This document shows positions 1 to 5,896 of a stretch of DNA of 10,612 bases, in pieces. The notes beneath the pieces are model-generated. The model ran no database searches, was not told the origin of the DNA, and was given only the letters and a program-made list of their open reading frames with translations. Source of the stretch: Phycisphaerae bacterium (GTDB lineage Bacteria; Planctomycetota; Phycisphaerae; Phycisphaerales; SM1A02); contig PKCT01000189.1 of the NCBI GenBank assembly GCA_002862325.1, positions 1 to 10,612 on the forward strand, written 5' to 3'. The position numbers and the translations under genes are program-made. Each line of letters starts with the position of its first letter. Position 1 is the first letter of the stretch.

Positions 1-378
1 GCCAAGAAGGAGAAGAAGTCGAAAAAGAGCAAGAAGGCCATCGAAGAGGTCGAGTCGTCCATGGACGTCAAAGAAGCCGTCAAACAGGGCCTCCTAGTGA
101 AGTCGGAGATGATGCAGGAGATCGATGGCGAGGACGGGGTCCTCCCAGAGGCCAGCGTGTTCGGCGGTCGCGGCGGCGATCCCTGCGCGAGCCCGGCTGG
201 TGCGCAGTCCGGGATTGAACACGAGCGCCACGACTTCCGCCTCGGCGCAGTCGATACCGTCGAGCGGGTCGTATCGATCGGCTGGGGCGCCGTTGGATTC
301 GAGACGTCGCGCGAGTTCGACGACACTGCCGCTCTCGGGCGATCGTTGCTGCCAGGCAACTCGGTGTTCCTCCGGTGA
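1..378 (+). other. Lys-rich open frame entering from the left edge
   Basis: A plus-strand frame is open from base 1 to a stop at 376-378. Its first 35 to 40 codons are Lys/Glu-rich (AKKEKKSKKSKKAIEEVESS, then a stretch ending near QGLLVKSEMMQE) with mostly G/C third positions. They read like the end of a real charged protein. After about codon 40 the frame is only the antisense of the TolC-like fragment and looks non-coding. The simplest reading is that coding sequence from the left is joined at about 110-125 to foreign sequence and has lost its own stop. No function is assigned. It could also be a chance frame. Confidence 0.3.
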
Positions 379-462
379 CAGCGGTCTTGGTTCGTAGCTC
401 TGGCATCCAGTCAGCACGAAGCCGAGCAGGATCGAGACTCGTTGGAAGAGGGAGGCATGCAC
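94..462 (-). pseudogene. N-terminal fragment of a TolC/CzcC-type outer-membrane efflux lipoprotein
   Basis: The 122-residue product starts at a GTG (460-462). It has a lipoprotein signal peptide with hydrophobic core ILLGFVLTGC and a lipobox cysteine at residue 20. Residues 66-115 (DGIDCAEAEVVALVFNPGLR, then ARAGIAAATAEHAGLWEDPV) match the start of TolC-family proteins of heavy-metal RND systems, where a helix with NPxL is followed by 'AG.W.DP'. Such proteins are usually over 400 residues and form the outer-membrane channel. Here the frame stops at TAG (94-96) just after AIDLL, and none of the three minus-strand frames to the left resembles a TolC continuation. It is therefore a truncated gene or half of an assembly join. 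It lies 85 bp downstream of the His-rich gene on the same strand, as expected for a metal-efflux operon. The family call is fairly sure; the metal is unknown. Confidence 0.6.
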
Positions 463-547
463 GCGGATACTCTCGGCACGCGACAGCGGCGCGCGGGAAT
501 GATGTCATCGGGACGAAGCGGATCGGATCGCAGGGATCGTGGCCGCG

Positions 548-1018
548 CTACATCCTGATGACGATCGTCGAGATCGCGTGCAGCTGGGGATCGTTCGGCG
601 ATGCAAGTGGGGGCGGCCGGCCTCGACGGGCCGACCGGAGTGACACGTCCAGACCGGAGCGGGGGATCGAATGGAGCACCCCGGTCGGAGGTGGATCGAA
701 GCCCCACGATGCGGGGCCGGACCATCGGAGCTTTGGAACCTCGTCGGCGCTGACGATCACGCCGTGATGGTGATCGTCTTCGGCGGCATCGTTGAGGTGC
801 TCATGCTGGTGGTGGTCGTGGTCGTGGTCGTGGTGATGCTGGTGGTCGTGGTGGTGGTGGCGGTCACCGCCGACTGGATGGTGATGGCCGTCGCCACTGA
901 CGTGGACATGGGGACGTCCTTCGCCATGCGCATGTGGCAGGAAAGGAAAGGGACGCATCCCGGTCGCCACCAAGGCCATCGTCAAGAGGAGGATCGGATG
1001 GAGACGCTGTCGTCGCAC
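548..1018 (-). CDS. secreted histidine-rich, probably metal-binding protein
   Basis: The protein has 156 residues and uses a GTG start (1016-1018) with no clear Shine-Dalgarno. An N-terminal hydrophobic segment (residues 9-20, ILLLTMALVATG) after an Arg-rich start suggests export. Residues 29-85 contain 24 histidines mixed with Asp and Glu, including HHHH, HHHDHDHDHH and HEH runs, a composition suited to binding Zn, Ni, Co or Cu. The second half (residues 86-156) is Pro/Arg-rich and ends in a hydrophobic strand, ISTIVIRM. Short exported His-rich proteins occur next to CzcCBA-like efflux genes in planctomycetes, and a TolC/CzcC-like fragment follows 85 bp downstream on the same strand. A role in periplasmic metal buffering is inferred from composition and neighbourhood. 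The plus-strand frame across it encodes Val runs and looks like a shadow. Confidence 0.62.
   Translation of the reverse strand: MRRQRLHPILLLTMALVATGMRPFPFLPHAHGEGRPHVHVSGDGHHHPVGGDRHHHHDHQHHHDHDHDHHQHEHLNDAAEDDHHHGVIVSADEVPKLRWSGPASWGFDPPPTGVLHSIPRSGLDVSLRSARRGRPPPLASPNDPQLHAISTIVIRM
804..861. repeat. GTGGTC-type low-complexity tract coding the His/Asp runs
   Basis: The plus strand shows near-tandem copies of GTGGTC/GTGGTG over about 58 bp (for example gtcgtggtcgtggtcgtgg). Read on the minus strand they encode alternating His and Asp in the His-rich protein. The tract is regular enough to be prone to replication slippage in 3- or 6-bp steps, which would alter the number of histidines without shifting the frame. 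Confidence 0.65.
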
Positions 1019-1705
1019 GAACCGAGTCTACACCCGAACCCCGGGGGAGCGGCACCACAAGTGTTCCCGGATTCGACGAGACGTGGTTATCGAACGAGAA
1101 CATCGTCGTGCTGGCGTGCTTCGAAGCGGGGGCGGTCATCGCGCATACGGCCATCGCTCACATCATGGCGGTCCAGGGGACGGCTGCAACGGGCACTTCG
1201 CTCGGCAGTCATTCCTTGAGGTTTCTTTCCACCTTCCGCTCCTTCTTCTCGGCCTTGGCGACGTGGTGCGGAGAGACCGACGCCACGGTCATCGTTCGGA
1301 TCCGCTCGTCGTGTTCCGGTGTGGTTTTCGAGACGTTGGGGCCTCGGTGCTGGAATCGGTGCGGCGGGCTCCAGGGGGACCGCCGTCGCATGATGGCGGA
1401 ACACGGTCCCGGGGCCATCTTCATGGTGCGTCGTGGCCTTCGATGAGCTCGCGAGCTCTCACGTGTTCGCGATGTGCTCGTCGTCTGCCGTCAGGGGGGT
1501 GCAGAGGTCGTGTCTCGGCTCCCGGGATAGATTTTTCTGGCCGAGCGACGTGGATTCTTCGATTTGACAGCGGGTTCCGGAATTCTCTACCGTCCTCCGA
1601 CTCGTCGCGGAATCCATCCGCGAGCACGCTGCGGAACTCCCGTGGTATTCACCCGGACAGCCTGCCAGGGCGATGATGGCAGCGCCCAAAAATGAGGAAA
1701 GACAC
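1019..1705. other. stretch of about 690 bp with no convincing gene
   Basis: The DNA lies between the leftward His-rich gene and the rightward lipoprotein gene, so it should hold divergent promoters. Several open frames cross it on both strands, but they contradict each other and none has a recognisable domain. The best of a poor set is a minus-strand 71-residue frame (1209-1424) ending in a charged helix (VAKAEKKERKVERNLKE), with a GAAGG about 11 bp before its ATG. A perfect 14-bp palindrome, GAGCTCGCGAGCTC, sits at 1445-1458. The remainder may be decayed coding sequence. Confidence 0.4.
1564..1591 (+). promoter_or_regulatory. possible promoter upstream of the lipoprotein gene
   Basis: A perfect TTGACA -35 hexamer lies at 1564-1569. 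The best -10 candidate at 16-bp spacing is TCTACC (1586-1591), which is a poor match. It lies about 115 bp before the lipoprotein start codon in a region without a gene. In DNA this rich in GC a lone TTGACA may be chance. Confidence 0.22.
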
Positions 1706-2278
1706 ATGTTGAAGCAGATTTCAATCGTGGCCTTCGCCGCGGTCCTGTCGGCAGCGGCCGGCTGTGCGAACAACAAGAACATGGCCGGCCATGGCGGGAG
1801 CCACGCGAACGGCCCGATCTCCAAGGAAGAAGTCCAGGCCGCGCAGCGTGCGTGGGGGGATGGAATCGTCGATATCTCGCGGGTCTACGCCAAGGGTGGC
1901 GACTACGAGGCACGGGCCGTCAAGCACATCGACTCGATGTACGCGTACGGGGACACCATCGTCCTCTTCAAGCCGACGCTCGCTCGCGACGATCAGTTCC
2001 GCGGCACCTTCGACGAGGCGTTGTCGTACTTCATCGGACGCAAGGGCACGGAGGACACCGGCTTCGCGATCCAGGGCTGGACGAACGTGCGGTTCGAGAA
2101 CGAAGGCATCTACACCGACAGCGATTCCGCGATGGCGATGGGCAACTACTTCTTCAAAGATCCCAACGGGGACGAGACCAAGGTCGAATATTCGTTCGGT
2201 TACGTCCGCGACGATGCCGGCGATCTGAAGATCATGCTGCAGCACTCCTCGGTCCCCTTCGGATCGTGGAAGGACTAG
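1706..2278 (+). CDS. lipoprotein of the COG4337 / iota-carbonic anhydrase-like family (predicted)
   Basis: The product has 190 residues. The ATG at 1706 is preferred over 1673 because GAGGAAAG (1694-1701) sits 8 bp upstream and the signal peptide then starts correctly (MLKQISIVAFAAVLSAAAGC, lipobox Cys20). Residues 38-187 read as one SnoaL/NTF2-like alpha+beta domain. Key stretches are ISKEEVQAAQRAWGDGIVDI (38-57), the YAYGDTIVLFKPTLA region (79-93), GWTNVRFENEGI (124-135), AMAMGNYFF (142-150), KVEYSFGYV (159-167) and QHSSVPFG near the end (179-186). This pattern recalls COG4337 proteins, often labelled 'phosphoribosyl-AMP cyclohydrolase' in databases, which include the iota-class carbonic anhydrases (CO2 + H2O to HCO3- + H+). 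In that family the end motif is usually HHSS; here it is QHSS. Family resemblance is from memory; enzymatic activity is inferred. A strong hairpin follows 42 bp after the stop, so the gene is probably monocistronic. Confidence 0.66.
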   Translation: MLKQISIVAFAAVLSAAAGCANNKNMAGHGGSHANGPISKEEVQAAQRAWGDGIVDISRVYAKGGDYEARAVKHIDSMYAYGDTIVLFKPTLARDDQFRGTFDEALSYFIGRKGTEDTGFAIQGWTNVRFENEGIYTDSDSAMAMGNYFFKDPNGDETKVEYSFGYVRDDAGDLKIMLQHSSVPFGSWKD

Positions 2279-2319
2279 GAACTCCGGACCACGTCGTGAT
2301 CCGAAGCCCGTGACCATTT

Positions 2320-2360
2320 CCAGGCTCCGGCGAGCTCAGCTCGTCGGAGCCTGGCTTCTT
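2320..2360 (+). terminator. strong hairpin terminator after the lipoprotein gene
   Basis: The arms CCAGGCTCCG (2320-2329) and CGGAGCCTGG (2345-2354) are perfectly complementary. They continue inward through a G-T pair and CGAGC/GCTCG to a TCA loop, giving a 16-bp stem. The 3' side is CTTCTT rather than a pure T-run. It starts 42 bp after the stop codon, a typical place for an intrinsic terminator. Confidence 0.8.
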
Positions 2361-2394
2361 CCACGAGTGTTCCGGAACGGGTGTCCCAGAGACT

Positions 2395-2514
2395 CGCACC
2401 CTGCACGCCTGGTGCCTCGATCGCGAATACCGCCTGGACGGTCTCTCGGAGGAGACGTGCCCCGACTGTGGTCGGCCGTTCGATCGTTCGAATCCGGAGG
2501 CGGTCGGTACTGGA
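2395..2514 (+). pseudogene. decayed planctomycete zinc-ribbon gene remnant
   Basis: One plus-strand frame (codons starting at 2395) reads TLHAWCLDREYRLDGLSEET, then CPDCGRPFD, then RSNPEAVGTG. This matches the planctomycete zinc-ribbon head in which 'CxxC.Y.LRGL....CPECGRPFDP.DP.T' precedes membrane helices. Here the first half-site is broken: C-L-D-R replaces CxxC (an Arg CGC where Cys TGC is expected). No ATG, GTG or TTG lies in frame between the upstream stop (2311-2313) and the motif, and no membrane segment follows in frame. It is therefore probably an old gene fragment, not an active gene. The motif is seen directly; the identification rests on known pattern. Confidence 0.5.
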
Positions 2515-2838
2515 CTTTCTCCCCGATGTCGTCATCGACTCGCCTCGGCGAGAGTGGGGCTGACTCGGGTGTGGCGGAGTCTCGTCATCTCTTTCCCTGA
2601 CGCGGATCGATCAAGGACGCCAGATTCCATGTCCCGTGGGGAATGTCGTTCTCGGACCAGTGGCCGAACGTCTGTTGTGAGGACACGACCCTCTGGTCGG
2701 GTTTTGATGATCGGTGCAGCGGCGGTTGTTTTCTGGAAACAACAGATTGAATCAATGACGAGAAGATCGGTATTCCGAGCGACGCCATGGACGCGGCGCG
2801 GCATCTCGTTTCTTCGGAAAGACTTTCTCGAAAAGAGA
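2515..2838. other. non-coding stretch with a 7-5-7 inverted repeat
   Basis: No gene is supported here. A plus-strand frame continues from the zinc-ribbon remnant to a stop at 2866-2868 but shows no domain. From about 2600 on, the DNA is visibly richer in A/T than the flanking genes. A perfect inverted repeat, GTTGTTT tctgg AAACAAC, lies at 2725-2743. It may be a protein-binding dyad or a small hairpin. Confidence 0.4.
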
Positions 2839-2866
2839 TTGAGTCTCGTTTTCCTGCAGTTACATT
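2839..2866 (+). promoter_or_regulatory. probable promoter of the LacI-family gene
   Basis: A -35-like TTGAGT (2839-2844) is separated by 16 bp from a -10-like TACATT (2861-2866); each matches the sigma-70 consensus at four of six positions. It sits in AT-rich DNA about 70 bp before the regulator's start codon. The predicted start of transcription (about 2873) lies directly before the tandem repeat, a position suited to repression. Confidence 0.4.
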
Positions 2867-2879
2867 GAGGTTCGGAACG

Positions 2880-2903
2880 CTGAAACGGTTCTGAAACGTT
2901 TTT
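2880..2903. promoter_or_regulatory. tandem LacI/GalR-type operator (autoregulatory site)
   Basis: Two adjoining 11-bp units, CTGAAACGGTT (2880-2890) and CTGAAACGTTT (2891-2901), are identical over their first eight bases. Each is also an imperfect 12-bp palindrome (TGAAACGGTTCT and TGAAACGTTTTT, eight of twelve symmetric positions) centred on CG. A palindrome with a central CpG is the hallmark of LacI/GalR operators. The site lies between the promoter-like hexamers and the regulator's ribosome-binding site, as expected for self-repression. Confidence 0.5.
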
Positions 2904-2937
2904 TAAATGGGTCGGCCGATTTAGGAGCCCATCCTTC

Positions 2938-3963
2938 ATGCCAAGCGTGCGGAAAATTGCAGAGGCAGCCGAGGTTTCGATCGGGACGGTATCGCGTGTC
3001 CTGAACAATCAGCCTCATGTCAGCCCGTCGGTTCGTGCACGTGTCCTGAAGGCAGTCAACGAGATGCGGGACGCCGATGGCGTCGGCATCCGGAAGACGA
3101 CGTCCTCGATCGCGCTCCTCTACCGAGGCCAGTCGTCCCTGTATTCGGCGTTCGATTCCGCGGTCGTCCATGGCATCGCCGAAGAGTTGAACCAGTGCGA
3201 CCACGATCTCATGGTCATCAACGCGGCGAAGGCGAAGGGGAATGGAGAGACCTTCGGCCAGATGCTGGTTCGCCGCGGCGTGGCCGGCGTCCTGATCCGC
3301 ACGACCAAGATGACCCACGCGATGTGCGAGGAACTGGGCGAAGAGCGATTCCCCGCCGTCGCGATCGCGGACACCGTCGCCAACGAGCACATCGGTTCGG
3401 TGTACGGCGACGCCACGAACGCGATCAATCGCGGACTCGAACACCTCGTATCCCTCGGACACCGGAAGATCGCGATCGCGATGCACGTCGTCGACGACTT
3501 CGACCACGGCCGGCGTCTCGAGACCTACCGCGACTTCGTGAGCCGGAACGGTCTTCCTACCGACGATCGCTGGCTGATCAGAAGCCCGGCGACCGTCGCC
3601 GGTGGTGGTGCGGCACTCCGGCAACTGATGATGCTCGCCGACCGGCCGACCGCGATCTTCATGCTGGACCCGATCATGGGCGTCGGACTGTCGACCGAGG
3701 CGCTGCGTCTGGGTGTAAAGATCCCGGATGACCTTTCGGTCCTCGGATTTGACGACACCGGCCATCGGTACGCCGCCTACCCCTCGATCTCCTCCGTGTG
3801 CCAGGACGCCGAGGGGCTTGGACGCCTCGCGGTCCAGCACTTGCTCGAGATCGTGGACCGACGTTCGAAACCAAAACACCTCGACTTTGAGTGCTTCTTC
3901 GAGCCACTCGAATCCACCGCGCCACCCTCGTCGGGCGACGCACCATCATGTTCTCACCTTTAG
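2938..3963 (+). CDS. LacI-family transcriptional regulator
   Basis: The protein has 341 residues, the normal LacI length. AGGAG (2923-2927) lies 10 bp before the ATG. The helix-turn-helix occupies residues 4-24 (RKIAEAAEVSIGTVSRVLNN) with the family's TVSRVLN recognition helix, followed by VSPSVRARVLKAVNEM. The effector domain, a periplasmic-binding-protein fold, starts near residue 57. It carries standard landmarks: VAGVLIRTT, GLEHLVSLGHRKIAIA, YRDFVSRNGLP, PDDLSVLGFDD (Asp272-Asp273) and YPSISSVCQDAEGLGRLAVQ. The usual hinge-helix motif (like YxPNxxARxL) is not visible at residues 44-56, where MRDADGVGIRKTTSS is found instead. The ligand is unknown, though sugars are usual for the family. 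It is followed 43 bp later by the first DFGQ-domain protein without a terminator, so it may control that gene as well as itself. Confidence 0.93.
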   Translation: MPSVRKIAEAAEVSIGTVSRVLNNQPHVSPSVRARVLKAVNEMRDADGVGIRKTTSSIALLYRGQSSLYSAFDSAVVHGIAEELNQCDHDLMVINAAKAKGNGETFGQMLVRRGVAGVLIRTTKMTHAMCEELGEERFPAVAIADTVANEHIGSVYGDATNAINRGLEHLVSLGHRKIAIAMHVVDDFDHGRRLETYRDFVSRNGLPTDDRWLIRSPATVAGGGAALRQLMMLADRPTAIFMLDPIMGVGLSTEALRLGVKIPDDLSVLGFDDTGHRYAAYPSISSVCQDAEGLGRLAVQHLLEIVDRRSKPKHLDFECFFEPLESTAPPSSGDAPSCSHL

Positions 3964-4006
3964 TTCGTTCCATTCGTCTTCCGGTTCATCAGGAGAAGAG
4001 TTAGAG

Positions 4007-5770
4007 ATGTTGACACCTCACACATTCAGAAGTTGCGCGACGTCCCTTGGACGGCTCGCATTTACGGCGTTGGCGACCTGTACCGTCGCCGCCGCCGCCA
4101 ACGCCCAGGTCACCCAGGTCGTCGTCGACTTCGGGCAGTCGCCCGGAGTGGACAACGGCTGCGACAGTCCGCTGTTCACCGGGACGTTCGATGGATCGAG
4201 CGGCTTCCTCGCGATGAACATCTCAGACTGCGGTGTCGTCGAGAGCCCGTCGCTCGACGTCGGTGGCGGCGTCACCCTCCAGTTCTTCAACGTGAGCGGC
4301 TGGAACAACACCGATGGTCGCCCGCCGACGGACTCCCGGTCGCTCACGGGCGACCACTTCCTGACCGCCGACCTCGGCGCCGACGAGGTGGCGAGCTTCT
4401 CGCTGTCCGGCGTCGCCGAGAGCGATCTGGTTCTGCTCGAGCTGCTCGATCGCCGCGGTGGCGAGGCGGCGCTGGTCACCTTCGAGGGCGTCGAAACGCT
4501 CGTGGACGCCGTCGGTGGGTACGAGACCGACGATGAGATCCCCGGTGGTTTCACCAACGTCTCCGGCAGTGGTGTGACCGGAAAGACCAGCTACAGCGGC
4601 ACCTTCACCGGTCCCAACGGCAACGGTCAAGGTAACCTCGTCGGTGCTCGCATCACGATCATCAAGAGCGGCGACTGCATCGGAGACTTCAACGGCGACC
4701 TCGTCGTGGACGGTTCCGACCTCGGCCAGATCCTCGGCAGCTTCGGCAGCGACGCTGGAGGCGACCTCAACGGCGACGGCCTGACCAATGGCGCCGACGT
4801 CGGCATCTTCCTCGGCAACTGGGGCGATTGTCCCGGTGGCGGTCCGACCGGATCGTGTTGCTTCGGGATCGATTGCATCGACGGTCTCACCGAAGCCGAT
4901 TGCAACAGCATCGCCAACGCCGAGTACAACGGCGACGGTTCGGCGTGCGACGAGGACACCTGCGTCCCGCCCGGCCCCGGTCTCTGCTGCGAGGCGAACG
5001 CCAACGGCATCGCCAGCTGCATCGACCTCCGGTGCGCGTACGCCGTCTGCCTGAGCCTCCCCGAGTGCTGCGACACCGCGTGGGATCAGAGCTGTGCCGA
5101 CCAAGCGGCCTCCGCGTGCAACGACAGCTGTGACGCACCTCGCGACATCACCGTCGCTGCCATCGACTTCGGCCAGGCCGGAGGCTGCAGCTCGAACCCG
5201 GTGTACAGCGGTGCCTTCGACGGGATCGACGGATTCGTCGGCCTGACGATCAGCGACTGTTGTGCGGTGGAGAGCCCCTCCATCGACATCGGCAACGGCG
5301 TCACGCTGCAGTTCTTCAACGTCAGTGGTTGGAACAACACCGATGGCCGTCCCGACAGCGACACTCGGACCCTCACCGGTGACCACTTCCTGTCCAACGG
5401 TTGTGATGCGGACGAGTTCGTGCAGTTCGAGGTTCGTGGGATGAACCCCAGCGACACGCTCATTCTCGAGTTCACGGATCGCCGTGGCGGAGAGCGGGCT
5501 CGGGTCACCTTCGAAGGCAACGTGGTCGGCATCGACTCGATCAGCGAATACGAGAACGATCCGCCGCCCGCGGGCTTCGGGTTCACCGACGTCTCGAACG
5601 GTGGCGTCACCGGCAAGGCGGTCTACGAAGGTGAATTCACCGGATTCGACGGCAACGGCGAGGGCAACCTCTCCGGCGCTAGGATCACGGTGATTCCCGG
5701 CTCGACCGGCCGGTACGTTCAGGATCAGAAGCACACGGTGCAGCAACGCACCAAGCTTCGTCGACGCTGA
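4007..5770 (+). CDS. exported modular protein: two DFGQ domains, dockerin-like pair, Cys-rich modules
   Basis: The frame is open further upstream, but the ATG at 4007 is chosen. AGGAGAAGAG (3991-4000) precedes it, and it gives a signal peptide (hydrophobic residues 17-32, cleavage probable after ANA at 31-33). The 587-residue order is DFGQ domain 1 (41-219), dockerin-like pair (224-275), GxCC module (284-319), Cys-rich module with AVCLSLPECCDTAWDQSCA (327-371), DFGQ domain 2 (387-563) and a short basic tail ending TKLRRR. The EF-hand loops are DFNGDLVVDGSD and DLNGDGLTNGAD, so calcium binding is likely. The protein is probably outside the cytoplasm, perhaps in adhesion or binding of polysaccharide; that is inference from architecture. 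Unlike its downstream paralogue it lacks a Cys-rich C-terminus. No membrane anchor, PEP-CTERM or LPXTG signal is seen. It lies 43 bp after the LacI gene. Confidence 0.9.
   Translation: MLTPHTFRSCATSLGRLAFTALATCTVAAAANAQVTQVVVDFGQSPGVDNGCDSPLFTGTFDGSSGFLAMNISDCGVVESPSLDVGGGVTLQFFNVSGWNNTDGRPPTDSRSLTGDHFLTADLGADEVASFSLSGVAESDLVLLELLDRRGGEAALVTFEGVETLVDAVGGYETDDEIPGGFTNVSGSGVTGKTSYSGTFTGPNGNGQGNLVGARITIIKSGDCIGDFNGDLVVDGSDLGQILGSFGSDAGGDLNGDGLTNGADVGIFLGNWGDCPGGGPTGSCCFGIDCIDGLTEADCNSIANAEYNGDGSACDEDTCVPPGPGLCCEANANGIASCIDLRCAYAVCLSLPECCDTAWDQSCADQAASACNDSCDAPRDITVAAIDFGQAGGCSSNPVYSGAFDGIDGFVGLTISDCCAVESPSIDIGNGVTLQFFNVSGWNNTDGRPDSDTRTLTGDHFLSNGCDADEFVQFEVRGMNPSDTLILEFTDRRGGERARVTFEGNVVGIDSISEYENDPPPAGFGFTDVSNGGVTGKAVYEGEFTGFDGNGEGNLSGARITVIPGSTGRYVQDQKHTVQQRTKLRRR
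4127..4663 (+). repeat. DFGQ domain copy 1
   Basis: Residues 41-219 of the first modular protein (179 residues). Landmarks in order are DFGQ, FTGTFDGSSGF, SDCGVVESPSLD, VSGWNNTDG, LTGDHF, DRRGGE, LVTFEG, VTGKTSYSG and GNLVGARITI. The paired cysteines are Cys52 and Cys75. The copy has an extra YETDDEIPGGF stretch before FTNVSG that copies 3 to 5 lack. Confidence 0.85.
4676..4831 (+). other. dockerin-like EF-hand pair in the first modular protein
   Basis: Residues 224-275, flanked by cysteines at both ends. Two 12-residue loops of the D-x-N/D-x-D-x-x-x-D/N-x-x-D type (DFNGDLVVDGSD and DLNGDGLTNGAD) are each followed by a hydrophobic helix start (LGQIL, VGIFL). This is the type I dockerin pattern. 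In planctomycetes such pairs are common in surface proteins without a cellulosome, so a cohesin partner should not be assumed. Confidence 0.75.
5165..5695 (+). repeat. DFGQ domain copy 2
   Basis: Residues 387-563 of the first modular protein (177 residues). It keeps DFGQ, VYSGAFDGIDGF, VSGWNNTDG, LTGDHF, DRRGGE, VTFEG, VTGK and GNLSGARITV. The DCG motif is DCC here (Cys418-Cys419), pairing with Cys394. It shares with copy 1 an insert before the FTDVS strand (YENDPPPAGFG). Confidence 0.85.
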
Positions 5771-5792
5771 ATAGGTTTTTGATCTCCAATGA

Positions 5793-5829
5793 CCCGACGG
5801 GGGCGGTTTCCGCCTCCGTCGGGCTTTCC
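5793..5829 (+). terminator. hairpin terminator between the two modular genes
   Basis: The arms CCCGACGGGGGCGG (5793-5806) and CCGCCTCCGTCGGG (5810-5823) pair over 14 bp with one G-T wobble and a TTT loop, followed by CTTTCCT. It begins 22 bp after the stop codon at 5768-5770, so the two paralogues are probably separate transcription units or only partly read through. Confidence 0.82.
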
Positions 5830-5896
5830 TCGGGTCGGGGTTCGATCTCCGGCTCTCGTCCACCAATTTCTCTCGCCAGTGCGGAGCAGTTCCCCC

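Noticed and set aside
1209..1424. Minus-strand small frame (71 codons) with a charged C-terminal helix
   Set aside because: Good third-position GC at its end and a possible GAAGG, but the N-terminal half looks random and no family is recognised. Left as a note in the gap description.
934..1446. Plus-strand open frame (170 codons) in the gap between the His-rich and lipoprotein genes
   Set aside because: It starts inside the His-rich gene on the other strand, lacks a ribosome-binding site, and its translation has no domain or consistent composition.
1445..1458. Perfect 14-bp palindrome GAGCTCGCGAGCTC
   Set aside because: It is a single short GC-rich palindrome with no repeat partner or promoter next to it; it may be chance in DNA of this composition.
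2860..3879. Minus-strand open frame (339 codons) opposite the LacI-family gene
   Set aside because: The plus-strand LacI protein is unmistakable; the minus frame has no recognisable motif.
3728..4006. Upstream extension of the first modular gene's frame into the LacI gene
   Set aside because: The frame is open by chance. The Shine-Dalgarno at 3991 and the signal peptide place the start at 4007.
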